From assembly GCF_003268775.1 (NCBI RefSeq), contig NZ_QLSU01000002.1, positions 496,001 to 560,000 on the forward strand: a DNA stretch of 64,000 nucleotides, given 5' to 3'. The stretch's first letter is position 1. Each line of letters begins with the position of its first letter. A program made the position numbers and the translations under genes. This document shows positions 7,227 through 16,653 of the stretch, one piece after another. Under the pieces are notes generated by a model. That model was not told the DNA's origin. It made no database searches and was given only the letters and a program-made list of their open reading frames with translations. The stretch comes from Paraburkholderia unamae (GTDB lineage: Bacteria > Pseudomonadota > Gammaproteobacteria > Burkholderiales > Burkholderiaceae).

Positions 7227-9965
7227 GTGGCAGTTTCCACCTCGTCGCCTTTTTCGTTCCTGCCGACGCTCGCATCGGGCACGTCTTTCTGGCCCTTTGC
7301 TTCTTTCTGGCCCCTCGCGGCCGCTTCCGACGAGACGTCATCGCCCCCCGCGCCGCTTGCCGAAGCGACTTCGGCACTGTCGTCCGCCGTGACCTCGGCG
7401 GTGAACCAGGCCATCGAATCGGCGCCGCCCACGGCCGCGCAACCGTTTTACGATTACCTCTACGACGCGTGGCAACGCAGCGTGCTCTTCCTCGATGTGC
7501 TGCGCGAGCGCGGCAATCAGACGTATGTGCACGAGCAGGCCGGCATGCCGCCGGTGCTGGCTTTCGACTATGAAGTCGTCGTCGATGGCCGTGAGCTCGA
7601 CGACCCCTGCAATTACGCACTTCTGCGCATCAAGCCCGAAACGGACGTGCCCACCGACCCGCGCATGCGCCCGTTCGTCGTGATCGACCCGCGCGCGGGC
7701 CACGGCCCCGGCATCGCCGGCTTCAAGATGGACAGCGAAGTGGGCATCGCCCTGCGCAAGGGCCATCCGTGCTACTTCGTGACGTTCTTCCCGGTGCCCT
7801 GCGAAACGCAGACCATCCAGTCTGTGGCGCAGGCCGAGGGCGTGTTCGTGCAACGCGTGCGCGAGCTGCATCCCGATGCGGACGGCCTGCCGTTCATCAT
7901 CGGCAACTGCCAGGGCGGCTGGGCTGCGGCGCTGCTCGCGGCCTCCGCGCCGGCGCTGGTCGGCCCGCTCATGCTCGCGGGCTCGCCGCTTTCGTACTGG
8001 GCCGGCGTGCGCGGCAAGAACCCCATGCGCTATTCGGGCGGCATGCTGGGCGGCTCGTGGATGTCGTCTCTCGCCGCCGACCTCGGCGACGGCCGCTTCG
8101 ACGGCGCGCATCTCGTGCAGAATTTCGAGAACCTCAATCCCGCCAACACGTACTGGGGCAAGCTCTACAACCTTTATTCGCGGGTCGATACCGAGCGCGA
8201 GCGCTTCCTCGAATTCGAGCGCTGGTGGGGCGGCCACTTCCAGTTGAATCGCGCCGAGATCGACTGGATCGTGCAGAACCTCTTCGTCGGCAATCACCTC
8301 ACGCGCAACGAGGTGTACGCGAAGAACGCGCGCGCGCCCGTGGACCTGCGCAACATCCGCACGCCGATCATCGTGCTCGCCTCGTGGGGCGACAACATCA
8401 CGCCGCCGCAGCAGGCGCTCAACTGGATCCCCGATCTCTACGCGAGCGTGGACGAGATCGTCGCCAACGAGCAGGTGATCGTGTATTGCCTGCACGACAA
8501 GGTGGGGCACCTGGGCATCTTCGTTTCGGCGAGCGTGGCCAATAAGGAGCACACCGAACTGTTTTCCGCGCTGGACCTGATCGACGTGCTGCCGCCGGGA
8601 CTCTACGAGGCGAAGATCACCGACTCGACGCCGGAAGCGGGGCGTCTCGAGGCGCTCGAAGGGCGCTATGAGATCCGCTTCGAACTGCGCACGATCGAAG
8701 ACATCCTCGCGCTCGACGACGGCCGCGACGACGAGCAGCCGTTCGAAGTGGTGCGCCGCTTCGCCGAGAACAATCAGCGTCTCTATGACCTCCTGGTCTC
8801 GCCGTTCGTGCGCGCGTCGAGCAATGCGCTGAGCGCGCACGTGCTGCGCGAGTCGCATCCGGCGCGCGTGGAGCGCAGCGTGATGAGCGACGCGAACCCG
8901 GCGCTGGGCGTACTGCCCGCCATGGCCGAAGCGGTGCGCGGGCACCGCAAGCCGGTTGCGCCCGACAATCCGTTCACGCAAATCGAAAAACAGACCTCGG
9001 CGACCATCGAAGCCTCGTGGGATGCGTACCGCGACGCACGCGACGCGTGGGTCGAAGCCGCCTTCTACAACGTCTACACCGCGCCGTGGGTGCAGGCCTG
9101 GGTGGGGGTGGCGCCGAACCGGCCGCTGGAGCCCATCGCGCCGCCGCTCATGGCGCTGCGCAAGGAGCTTGCGCAGTACCGGCTGCGCGCGGCGCGCGCG
9201 CACCTCGACAAGGGCACGCTCGTCGACGCGTTCATGCGCATTGCCGCGTATATCGTCGATGAAATGCACACGGTGCAGTACCGGCCGTTCCAGCGCATGC
9301 GCGAGCTTGCGCGCGAGTATCTCGGCGATCGCCAGCCGAGCATCGCCGAACTGAAGGAAGCGGCGCGCCGCCAGGGCGCGATCGTGCAACTCGATCCCAA
9401 GGCCGCGATCGAGGCCCTGCCCGAGATCGTGCCCGACATGAAGACGCGTCGCGCGCTGCTCGCGGCCGTGTATCGCATCGCGACGGTGTCGGGGCCGCTT
9501 GAAGGCGAGCGCCGCGAGCGCTATCGCGACGTGCAGCGCGCGCTGGGCGTCGAGCCGGGCAGCGAGAAGTCGGGGCTGCCGCCGCTCGATGGCGGCGGGT
9601 CGCCGGATGAGGGCACGCCTTCGGGTGGCGCGGTGTCCGGTGGTGCGTCCGCTGGTGCTGGCGGCAGCGGTTCCGCCACGCCGGCCGGCGCATCGGCTGC
9701 CGCGCCCAAGCCCGTTGCGGTTCCGGCCAAAGCGCGCAGCGCGAAGACTGCCGCAGTGGCGAGCGAAACCACGGCGAGCGCGAAGCCCATGCGCGCCGCG
9801 CGCGCGGGCGTGAAGACGAAGGCCGCGGAAGCGCCCGAGGTCAAGAAAGCGCCGGTTGCCGCGAAAACGGCGCGTCGCCCGCGCGCGGCGGCCGCGCCGA
9901 CGCCCACGCGGGCGGCGGGCACGACGGCCACGCGCCGGCGCGCCACGCGCGGCGCGGGCGAGTAA
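7227..9965 (+). CDS. DUF3141 protein, PHA-synthase-like hydrolase with basic tail
   Basis: This 912-residue protein has an alpha/beta-hydrolase core related to polyhydroxyalkanoate synthases. The nucleophile box is GNCQGG (226-231, Cys228), with FVVIDPRAGHGPGIAGFK before it and SWGDNITPPQQ plus HDKVGHLGIF supplying the expected Asp and His. The middle third matches DUF3141. From about residue 780 the chain turns to Gly/Ser/Pro and then Ala/Lys/Arg-rich sequence, resembling histone H1-like tails of PHA-granule proteins. The start is the GTG at 7227 with AAAGGAG nine bases upstream. A terminator follows, then fabI. Catalysis by this family is not demonstrated. Confidence 0.85.
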   Translation: MAVSTSSPFSFLPTLASGTSFWPFASFWPLAAASDETSSPPAPLAEATSALSSAVTSAVNQAIESAPPTAAQPFYDYLYDAWQRSVLFLDVLRERGNQTYVHEQAGMPPVLAFDYEVVVDGRELDDPCNYALLRIKPETDVPTDPRMRPFVVIDPRAGHGPGIAGFKMDSEVGIALRKGHPCYFVTFFPVPCETQTIQSVAQAEGVFVQRVRELHPDADGLPFIIGNCQGGWAAALLAASAPALVGPLMLAGSPLSYWAGVRGKNPMRYSGGMLGGSWMSSLAADLGDGRFDGAHLVQNFENLNPANTYWGKLYNLYSRVDTERERFLEFERWWGGHFQLNRAEIDWIVQNLFVGNHLTRNEVYAKNARAPVDLRNIRTPIIVLASWGDNITPPQQALNWIPDLYASVDEIVANEQVIVYCLHDKVGHLGIFVSASVANKEHTELFSALDLIDVLPPGLYEAKITDSTPEAGRLEALEGRYEIRFELRTIEDILALDDGRDDEQPFEVVRRFAENNQRLYDLLVSPFVRASSNALSAHVLRESHPARVERSVMSDANPALGVLPAMAEAVRGHRKPVAPDNPFTQIEKQTSATIEASWDAYRDARDAWVEAAFYNVYTAPWVQAWVGVAPNRPLEPIAPPLMALRKELAQYRLRAARAHLDKGTLVDAFMRIAAYIVDEMHTVQYRPFQRMRELAREYLGDRQPSIAELKEAARRQGAIVQLDPKAAIEALPEIVPDMKTRRALLAAVYRIATVSGPLEGERRERYRDVQRALGVEPGSEKSGLPPLDGGGSPDEGTPSGGAVSGGASAGAGGSGSATPAGASAAAPKPVAVPAKARSAKTAAVASETTASAKPMRAARAGVKTKAAEAPEVKKAPVAAKTARRPRAAAAPTPTRAAGTTATRRRATRGAGE

Positions 9966-9988
9966 GCCGAAGCCGCACGCGCGCCAGG

Positions 9989-10020
9989 AAAGCGCGGAGG
10001 TCGCCCTCCGCGCTTTTTTT
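9989..10020 (+). terminator. Intrinsic terminator after the DUF3141 gene
   Basis: The stem AAAGCGCGGAGG / CCTCCGCGCTTT has a TCGC loop and is followed by a run of seven T, 23 bases after the stop codon. It isolates fabI as a separate transcript. Confidence 0.92.
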
Positions 10021-10126
10021 GCATCGCGCCTTGCCCGACCGCAGCACGATCCGCAAACGCATCCGGGGCCGTGAACGGCCGCCCGCGTCCTGTTCTTGAA
10101 CCGCGTCTTCAACCACGAGGTCAGCC

Positions 10127-10906
10127 ATGCATACCCCTCCCGACCGGCCGCTGGCCGGCATGCGCGCGCTCGTTACGGGTGTGGCGAACGCCGAATCGAT
10201 TGCCTACGGCTGCGCCCGCGCGTTCGCCGACCTTGGCGCGCAGCTCGCACTCACCTATCTGAACGACAAGGCCAGGCCCTACGTCGAGCCGCTCGCCAAT
10301 GAACTCGGCGCGCAATTGCTGCTGCCGCTGAACGTCGAGGAAGACGCGCAACTCGACGCCGTTTTCGAGGCGATCCGCAAAGAGTGGGGCGCGCTCGACA
10401 TCGCGTTGCACTCCATCGCCTATGCGCCGAAAGCCGATTTGCAGGGCGGCCTGCTCGAGTCGTCGGCGCAAGGCTTCGCGTATGCGATGGACGTGTCGTG
10501 CCATTCGTTCATCCGCATGGCGAAGCGCGCCGCGCCGCTCATGACGCATGGCGGCACGCTCTTCGCCATGAGCTACGACGGCGCGAATCGCGTCGTGCCC
10601 AACTACAACCTGATGGGCCCCGTGAAGGCGGCGCTGGAGGCGTCGTGCCGCTATCTCGCCTATGAGCTTGGGCCGCTCGGCATTCGCGTGCATGCCATCT
10701 CGCCGGGGCCGCTCAAGACGCGCGCCGCCTCGGGCCTGCCCGACTTCGACCGCATGCTGGCCGACGCCGTGGACCGCGCGCCGCTCGGCGAACTCGTCGA
10801 CATCATGGACGTGGGCTATGCGACCGCCTTTCTCGCCACACGCTACGCGCGCCGCATGAGCGGCAACACCGTGTATATCGACGGCGGCGCGCACATCATG
10901 GCGTGA
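10127..10906 (+). CDS. fabI: Enoyl-ACP reductase FabI
   Basis: NADH-dependent enoyl-[acyl carrier protein] reductase (259 aa), the last reduction in each round of fatty-acid elongation. It has the divergent SDR cofactor motif GVANAESIAYG (18-28) and the FabI active-site block SYDGANRVVPNYNLMGPVKA with Tyr150, Tyr160 and Lys167, which keeps the Y-x6-K spacing of E. coli FabI. The C-terminus GNTVYIDGGAHIM is standard. GAGG lies upstream of the ATG. It is probably a second, cluster-linked copy, because the housekeeping fabI usually stands elsewhere; that cannot be tested in this window. Confidence 0.93.
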   Translation: MHTPPDRPLAGMRALVTGVANAESIAYGCARAFADLGAQLALTYLNDKARPYVEPLANELGAQLLLPLNVEEDAQLDAVFEAIRKEWGALDIALHSIAYAPKADLQGGLLESSAQGFAYAMDVSCHSFIRMAKRAAPLMTHGGTLFAMSYDGANRVVPNYNLMGPVKAALEASCRYLAYELGPLGIRVHAISPGPLKTRAASGLPDFDRMLADAVDRAPLGELVDIMDVGYATAFLATRYARRMSGNTVYIDGGAHIMA

Positions 10907-11077
10907 ATGACGTCAATGGCGTGAGCGGCATCGAGGCGGCGCTTAGCACGAAAGCCGAAAAGCAAAGCTCGCATCGGTATAAGCCGTGCGCCCCGGCTCG
11001 CTAGAATCGAGCGTTCGGCCTGCTTACAAATTCCTGAAACGCAGGCCGATGCCTTTCAACGACAGACGGGGATCACC

Positions 11078-12097
11078 ATGGCAGGCTTGGGACGCACGGC
11101 GCGCTGGCTCGGCGCGGGCATCATCGCCATCAACACATTGGGTGCGGCGGCGGCGCACGCCGACACATCGCTGCTCAACGTCTCGTACGACGTGACGCGC
11201 GAGCTGTACAAGGACATCAACGCGAGCTTCATCGCCGACTATCAGAAGAAGAACGGAGAGGCCGTTTCGATCAAGCAGTCGCACGGCGCTTCGAGCGCGC
11301 AGGCGCTTTCGGTGCTGCAAGGCCTTCAGGCCGACGTCGTGACGATGAACCAGCCCAACGACATCGACCTGCTCGCGCAGCAGGGCCATCTCGTGCCCGC
11401 GAACTGGCGCACGCGTCTGCCCGATGCGAGCGCACCCTACACGACGACGATGGTGTTCCTCGTGCGCAAGGGCAACCCCAAACACATCAAGGACTGGGAC
11501 GATCTCGCGAAGCCCGGCGTGCAGGTGGTGATCGCCAATCCGAAGACCTCGGGCAACGGCCGCTACGCGTATCTCGCCGCATGGGGCTACCGCAAGCAGC
11601 AGGGCGCGAGCGACGCGCAGGCGCTCGACTTCGAGCGCGCGCTGCTGAAGAACGTGCCGGTGCTCGACGCGGGCGGCCGTGGCGCCACGACGACCTTCAC
11701 GCAGCGCGACATCGGCGACGTGCTCGTGACCTTCGAGAACGAAGTGGCGCTCATCGATACGGGCGTGGGCGCGAAGGACTTCGAGGCCGTCTATCCTTCG
11801 GTGAGCTTGCTGGCCGAGCCGCCGGTCACGATCGTCGACAAGGTCGTGGACAAGCGCGGCACGCGCAAGGTGGCGCAGGCGTATCTCGAGTATCTGTACA
11901 CGCCCGCTGCGCAGGAGATCATTGCCGCGCACCATCTGCGTCCGCGCGACGCAGGCGTCCTCGCGAAGCACGCGAGCGAGTTCAAGCCGATCAAGACCTT
12001 CACGGTCGAGCAGGTGTTCGGTAGCTGGCAGAACGCGCAGGCCGCGCATTTCGCCGATGGCGGCACGTTCGATCAGATCGTCTCCGACCGGAAGTGA
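11078..12097 (+). CDS. sbp: Periplasmic sulfate-binding protein
   Basis: A 339-residue substrate-binding protein of the Sbp/CysP family for ABC sulfate or thiosulfate import. A signal peptide ends at about AAAHA-DTS, and mature sequence begins LLNVSYDVTRELYKDIN, the family hallmark. Ligand-site segments IKQSHGASSAQA and VIANPKTSGNGRYAYLAAWG are present. No cysTWA permease or ATPase genes stand beside it, so it must serve transporter subunits coded elsewhere. It is flanked by a strong terminator shared with the PXPV gene. Confidence 0.93.
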   Translation: MAGLGRTARWLGAGIIAINTLGAAAAHADTSLLNVSYDVTRELYKDINASFIADYQKKNGEAVSIKQSHGASSAQALSVLQGLQADVVTMNQPNDIDLLAQQGHLVPANWRTRLPDASAPYTTTMVFLVRKGNPKHIKDWDDLAKPGVQVVIANPKTSGNGRYAYLAAWGYRKQQGASDAQALDFERALLKNVPVLDAGGRGATTTFTQRDIGDVLVTFENEVALIDTGVGAKDFEAVYPSVSLLAEPPVTIVDKVVDKRGTRKVAQAYLEYLYTPAAQEIIAAHHLRPRDAGVLAKHASEFKPIKTFTVEQVFGSWQNAQAAHFADGGTFDQIVSDRK

Positions 12098-12128
12098 CGC
12101 AGGCGCTCGAATGCGCCAGGGCATAAAA

Positions 12129-12161
12129 AAAAGCGCCTCGCGTTTTGCGCGAGGCGCTTTT
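12129..12161. terminator. Bidirectional terminator, sbp / PXPV gene
   Basis: AAAAGCGCCTCGCG and CGCGAGGCGCTTTT pair perfectly (14 bp) around TTTTG. A-run and T-run flanks let it work on both strands, between two convergent genes. Confidence 0.93.
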
Positions 12162-12179
12162 CTTTTACAGGCCGCAATC

Positions 12180-12485
12180 TTAGTACCAGCCGCGGCGGCC
12201 GTGCCACTCGCCGCGGCCATACCAGCGGTGGCCGTCCCAGTAGCGGTCGCCGTGCCAGCCGATCACCACGGCGGGCGCGTAGGCCACGCGCATGGGCGGT
12301 GCAACGTACACCGGGCGCGGCGCGACATAAGCCGGTGCGGGCGCAACGTACACCGGTGCGGGCGCGACATAAACCGGAGCGGGCACGCCGACATTCAGGC
12401 CCACGACCACGCCAGCCATGGCGGATTGCGAGGCGGCGAGGACGAGCGCACCGGCACCCAGCGCGGCAAAGAGTCTGGTTTTCAT
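12180..12485 (-). CDS. Secreted PXPV-repeat protein
   Basis: A 101-residue protein with a signal peptide (MKTRLFAALGAGALVLAASQSAMA) followed by four to five PxPVYVAP-type repeats (about residues 35-65) and a Trp/Tyr/Gly/Arg-rich tail with WHGDRYWDGHRWYGRG. It matches the PXPV repeat family of exported proteins common in Burkholderia. Its role is unknown; the repeats suggest an extended periplasmic or surface segment. AAGGGGG stands before the ATG. Confidence 0.85.
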   Translation of the reverse strand: MKTRLFAALGAGALVLAASQSAMAGVVVGLNVGVPAPVYVAPAPVYVAPAPAYVAPRPVYVAPPMRVAYAPAVVIGWHGDRYWDGHRWYGRGEWHGRRGWY

Positions 12486-12873
12486 TTTGAGCCCCCTTCG
12501 GTTGAAGATTGGATGGCTTCAATGTAGCGAAGCGCCCGCCCGCTTGAGTTACCGGATTGCAACAATCTGCGCGCGAATTTTACGCGCCGCGCTCGCATCG
12601 GTTGCCGCAAAGCCTTGTGCCGCGGGCTTTGCGAGGGTTTGGCCCATGTCGGCGCGTTGCAAATCGTCATCGTCACCCGGGTGTCTGTAATCGACGCGCC
12701 GGGCGCGGCCGGCGCGAACGCGCACCGTGTTATCCCTTTATTAAGCGTATCCTGTAAACAGGCGTAATCTTCGGGCCCTGTTCTGTAACCCTTGTAACGA
12801 TCCTGAAAATTAAACTCGCCCTTCATCACGAAGGCGCGAGGCGAGCGGCTTCGACTCGCTACGGGGTTAATCG
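12486..12873. other. Intergenic region, PXPV gene / glycosyltransferase-like gene
   Basis: 388 bases hold both divergent promoters. The half next to the plus-strand gene is AT-richer (12727-12815), with TTATTAAG, the palindrome CCTGTAAACAGG, and repeated TTGTAAC-like words, a likely regulated promoter. A short hairpin (GCGAG/CTCGC) lies near 12840-12860. No coding sequence was recognised. Confidence 0.5.
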
Positions 12874-13899
12874 ATGGTTTCCGAAGTCAATGCGATGCGC
12901 CCGGCACGTGAGCGCAGCGAGCCGGATGCGCAAGGTCGCAGCGTGCCCATACCGCTGCGCCGCATCCGCAATACGTTCTTCAAGCTGCTCTATCGCTACA
13001 CGCACCCGCGCGCGTTCCATCACAACGAACGGCTCGGCCGCGGCGTGAGCATCGAGCGCGACGCGGCGGGGCGCCTGACGGGCATGAGCATCGACGGCCA
13101 GCACCTGCCGTGCGTGAACGGCATGCCGCTGCCCGTGCGCGACGCGGCGGAGTGCCATCTCATCGCGACGGGGCCTTCGATCAACGCCATCGACTACGAC
13201 GTGCTGCCCATGCCGCGCGCGATGGGCGTGAACGGCGCCATCGCCCTGCGCCGCAAATACGACGTGCGCTTCGACTACTACTGCATCGTCGACGCCGGGT
13301 TCGTGCGCAATCATGGCGAGCTCGTCGATCTCATCGTGGCCGAGCCCCTCACGCTGTTCGCGACGCCCACGGTGCTCTGGCACATCGCGCAGCGCTGCGC
13401 GCCTTCGCGCATGCGCTGCCGCGTGTTCCTGCTCGACGAGATGCAGTTTCCCGCCGGTGGCGGCGCGCTTGACGTGGCGCAACTGCGCGCGGCGCACGGT
13501 GCGGCGTCGCTTGCGTGGTTCGACGCGGCGCGACCGCTGGGCTTTAGCCTCGACATCCGGCGCGGCGTGTTCGAAGGCCGCACGGTCGCCTATACGGGCC
13601 TCCAGGTGCTCGCCTCGCTCGGCTTTCGCCGCATCTACCTGCACGGGCTCGACCTCGTCGACGCCGCGCGCACGCCGCGCTTCTACGAGCGCCAGGGCGC
13701 CATGCAGCCGAGCCAGCTCGACAAGCATCTGCGCGACGTGATCGCGCCGTCGTTCCGGCATGCGGGGGCGCTCCTGCGCCGCCGTGGCGTGCAGGTGACG
13801 AATCTGTCGATGCGCAGCGCACTGGGCGAGGATGTGTTGCCGAAAATGCGCTGGCAGGCGCTCGTCAACGTGGAGGAGCGCGAGAGTCTTTGCGCGTGA
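12874..13899 (+). CDS. Putative LPS glycosyltransferase (GT42/WaaZ-like fold)
   Basis: A 341-residue soluble protein. The segment LIATGPSINAIDYDVLP (about 95-111) is the G-P-S nucleotide-binding loop seen in GT42 sialyltransferases, MptE-like (DUF115) proteins and core-LPS proteins such as WaaZ. Farther on, VAYTGLQVLASLGFRRIYLHGLDLV gives the matching strand-helix-strand with G-x-D. The basic N-terminus (RRIRNTFFKLLYRYTHPRAF) could bind membrane. I infer transfer of a sugar acid to lipopolysaccharide; neither donor nor acceptor can be read. It stands alone with its own promoter region. Confidence 0.55.
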   Translation: MVSEVNAMRPARERSEPDAQGRSVPIPLRRIRNTFFKLLYRYTHPRAFHHNERLGRGVSIERDAAGRLTGMSIDGQHLPCVNGMPLPVRDAAECHLIATGPSINAIDYDVLPMPRAMGVNGAIALRRKYDVRFDYYCIVDAGFVRNHGELVDLIVAEPLTLFATPTVLWHIAQRCAPSRMRCRVFLLDEMQFPAGGGALDVAQLRAAHGAASLAWFDAARPLGFSLDIRRGVFEGRTVAYTGLQVLASLGFRRIYLHGLDLVDAARTPRFYERQGAMQPSQLDKHLRDVIAPSFRHAGALLRRRGVQVTNLSMRSALGEDVLPKMRWQALVNVEERESLCA

Positions 13900-14011
13900 G
13901 GCGCGAGTGAAGCGCGCAAGGGTGAGGTGCGGGAAGGTGACGCGCGCCCGGCACGGCGGCCGGGCGGCATGAAGCTGCAACACATGCCGGACGCGAACGC
14001 CCGGCGTGCCT

Positions 14012-15640
14012 TTACTGCACCGCGACGCTCGCGAAGTTCTGGCGTCCGAACGGGCTCACCTGATAGCCGCTCACGGCCGTGCGCGTGATGGCGGCGGCGG
14101 TCGGGTAGCCGAGCGGAATCCACAGCGCCTGATCGTGGATGATCTGCTGCGCGGTTTCATAGAGTTTGGTTCGTTTGGCCTGGTCGGACGTGGTCTTGCC
14201 CTCGGCGATCAGCTTGTCGAGCTGCGGGTCGCAGAAACGCGCGAAGTTGATGCCCGACTGCACCGCATTGCAGCTAAAGAGCGGTGAGAGATAGTTGTCC
14301 GGGTCGCCGTTGTCGCCCGCCCAGCCCATGAAGAGCGTGTCGTGCTGGCCTTGCTTGGCCTGCTTGATGAGCTCGCCCCACTCGATCACCTTGATCTCGG
14401 CCTTCACGCCGATCTTCGCGAAGTCGGCCTGAAGCAACTCCGCGCCCGCGCGCGGGTTCGGGTTCAGCACGCTGCCGTTCGGGCGCACCCAGATCGTGGT
14501 CGAGAAGCCGTTGGCGTAGCCCGCGTCGGCGAGCAGTTGCTTTGCCTTCGCCGGGTCGTACGGATAGGGCTGGATCGACTTGTCGTAGCCCCAGGTGATG
14601 GGCGGCCAGGGGTTCGTCGCGGGCGTGGCCGTGTTGTCGAAGATCGCCTTGAGATAGGTCGTGCGGTCGAACGCCATGTTCAGCGCCTGGCGCACCTTCT
14701 GGTTGTCGAGCGGCTTCTTCTGCGTGTTGAGCGCGACGAAGGCCGTCATGAACGCGGGCGTTTCGACCACCTTGAGCGACGTGTCCGTCTTCGCCGCGGA
14801 CACGTCCTGGGGCTTGGGCGAGAGCGCGATCTGGCATTCGCCGGCCTTCACCTTTTGCGCGCGCACGGCGGCGTCGGGCGTGATCGCGTAGATCAGGCGG
14901 TCCACCTTCGGCTTCGGCCCCCAGTAGGTCGGGTTCACGTCGTAGCGGATCAGCGCGTCCTTCGTGTAGCTCTTGAGCACGAACGGGCCCGTGCCCACCG
15001 GCTTCGCGTTGAGGTCGATCTGCTTGCCGGCCTTGAGCAACTGGTCGGCGTACTCGGACGAGTAGATCGACGCGAAGCCCATGGTGAGGATCGACAGGAA
15101 GGTGGCGTTCGGCTCGTTGAGCTCGAACTTCACCGTGTTCGCATCGACCTTCGCGACCGACTTCACGAGCTTGACGAGTCCCATGGACTGCGCGTGCGGG
15201 AAGCCGCTCGCGCCCGCTACCTTGTGCCACGGATTGTTCGCGTCGAGCATGCGATCGAAGGTGAACACCACGTCGTCGGCGTCGAGCGTGCGCGTGGGCT
15301 TGAACCATTCGGTCGTCTGGAACGCCACGTTGGGCCGCAGATGGAACGTGTAGGTGAGGCCGTCGGCGCTCACGTCCCACTTGTCCGCGAGCGCGGGCAC
15401 GACCTTCTTCTGCGCTTCGTCATACGTCACGAGCGAATTGAAGATGACGTCGGCGGACGCGTTGGTCGTGACGAGCGAGTTGAACTGCACGACGTCGAAA
15501 CCGTCGGGGCTCGACTCGGTGCAGACCGTGAGCGGTTTCGCGAACGCGGACGTGGCCGCGAGCGCGCAAGCGGCGCCGAGCGCGGTCGCGAGCACGAGTC
15601 GAGGCACGAGCCTGGGCGCGGTGGGCGAGGTGAAACGCAT
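14012..15640 (-). CDS. dppA: Dipeptide ABC transporter substrate-binding protein
   Basis: A 542-residue family 5 periplasmic binding protein closely following E. coli DppA along its length. A signal peptide ends near SAFA-KPLTVCTESSPDGFD. Shared segments include ADKWDVSADGLTYTFHLRPN, NPWHKVAGASGFPHAQSMG, the ITPDAAVRAQK strand and MGWAGDNGDPDNYLSPLFSC. It should bring peptides (possibly also haem or delta-aminolevulinate) to a DppBCDF transporter, none of whose other genes are adjacent. The ATG at 15640 has GGAG five bases upstream. Confidence 0.93.
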   Translation of the reverse strand: MRFTSPTAPRLVPRLVLATALGAACALAATSAFAKPLTVCTESSPDGFDVVQFNSLVTTNASADVIFNSLVTYDEAQKKVVPALADKWDVSADGLTYTFHLRPNVAFQTTEWFKPTRTLDADDVVFTFDRMLDANNPWHKVAGASGFPHAQSMGLVKLVKSVAKVDANTVKFELNEPNATFLSILTMGFASIYSSEYADQLLKAGKQIDLNAKPVGTGPFVLKSYTKDALIRYDVNPTYWGPKPKVDRLIYAITPDAAVRAQKVKAGECQIALSPKPQDVSAAKTDTSLKVVETPAFMTAFVALNTQKKPLDNQKVRQALNMAFDRTTYLKAIFDNTATPATNPWPPITWGYDKSIQPYPYDPAKAKQLLADAGYANGFSTTIWVRPNGSVLNPNPRAGAELLQADFAKIGVKAEIKVIEWGELIKQAKQGQHDTLFMGWAGDNGDPDNYLSPLFSCNAVQSGINFARFCDPQLDKLIAEGKTTSDQAKRTKLYETAQQIIHDQALWIPLGYPTAAAITRTAVSGYQVSPFGRQNFASVAVQ

Positions 15641-15870
15641 GGGATCTCCGTGGTTCTTCGGTGGCGGGCGGCGCCCCGTATTGTTTGAGTCAGGAGAGGC
15701 GGGAAGGCTGGTAAGGGCGCCCGGACGTGGCAAGCTTATCGAAGGGAAATTGCCGAGACAACAATTTAATCCACATACCCATATGGAATGAGGGGCGGGC
15801 ACGCGCTCGCTTCGCGAGCGGGCCCCGGCGATTCAGCGGCTCAGCGGGCAGACGCCGTGTGGGTAGAGAC

Positions 15871-16653
15871 TCAGTGGCCCGCCGTTTCAGCGCGCGGCTT
15901 GCGCGGCGCCTTTTCGAACACGCGGTCGTAGACCCAGCGCGGCAGCGCGCGCAGCAGCATGGCGGCCACGCGCATGGGCCAGGGGAACACGGCGAACGAC
16001 GTGCCGCGCGCAATGGCGTCGGCCGTTTTCGCGGCGAAGCGGTCCGCGTCCATCAGGAACGGCATGCGGTAGGGGTTCTTCGCCGTCATCGGCGTGCGGA
16101 TATAACCCGGCGCGATGGTGACCACGGGCACGCCGAACGGGCGCATCTCCACGCGCAGCGCTTCGAGATAGGCGAGCGCGGCGGCCTTCGAGGCACTGTA
16201 CGCGCCCGAACCCGGCAGCCCGCGCACGCCGGCCACGCTCGCAATGCCCACGAGCGTGCCGCGCTTGTTGCGCGCCATCGCCGAGGCGAACGGCTCGAAG
16301 GTGGCGACCATGCCGAAGTAGTTGGTGTCCATCACGTCGCGGAACGTGGCGAGGTCGCCTTCGCCCGTGAGCACGCCGCGGCTCACGCCCGCGTTGGCGA
16401 TCACGATGTCGGGCAGGCCGTGCTGGGCGATGAAGTCGCGCGCGGCGGCGGCGAGCGCATCGGCGTCGCGCACGTCGGCGGGATAGATGGAGACGGCGTG
16501 AGCGGGGTGGGCCTGCCGGAAGCCGGCAAGGGCCTCGCCGCGACGCGCGACGAGCCCGAGGACGGCGCCGCGCCGCGCGTATTCGGCGGCGAGGGCGGCG
16601 CCTATGCCGCTGGACGCGCCGGTGATGAAGACCTTCAGCGGCGCAGCCTGCAT
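15871..16653 (-). CDS. Short-chain dehydrogenase/reductase
   Basis: A 260-residue classical SDR: cofactor motif TGASSGIG near residues 12-19, the NAG strand IVIANAG, the catalytic Ser of GIASVAGVRG and Tyr-x3-Lys in YSASKAA, then APGYIRTPMT. The acidic/basic pattern after the second strand (LVARR) suggests NADP(H). The C-terminus AMLLRALPRWVYDRVFEK is membrane-associated in similar SDRs. The ATG at 16653 overlaps the dsbA stop by one base; a GTG three bases upstream is an alternative. The substrate is unknown. Confidence 0.88.
   Translation of the reverse strand: MQAAPLKVFITGASSGIGAALAAEYARRGAVLGLVARRGEALAGFRQAHPAHAVSIYPADVRDADALAAAARDFIAQHGLPDIVIANAGVSRGVLTGEGDLATFRDVMDTNYFGMVATFEPFASAMARNKRGTLVGIASVAGVRGLPGSGAYSASKAAALAYLEALRVEMRPFGVPVVTIAPGYIRTPMTAKNPYRMPFLMDADRFAAKTADAIARGTSFAVFPWPMRVAAMLLRALPRWVYDRVFEKAPRKPRAETAGH

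Noticed and set aside
14342..15688. Long plus-strand frames opposite the DppA gene, and many similar frames opposite other genes
   Set aside because: They are Arg/His/Leu-rich mirror frames produced by very high GC at third codon positions, with no family motif.
15805..15830. Hairpin CGCTCGC/GCGAGCG after the SDR gene as a terminator
   Set aside because: It has only a 7-bp stem and no T-run on either strand.
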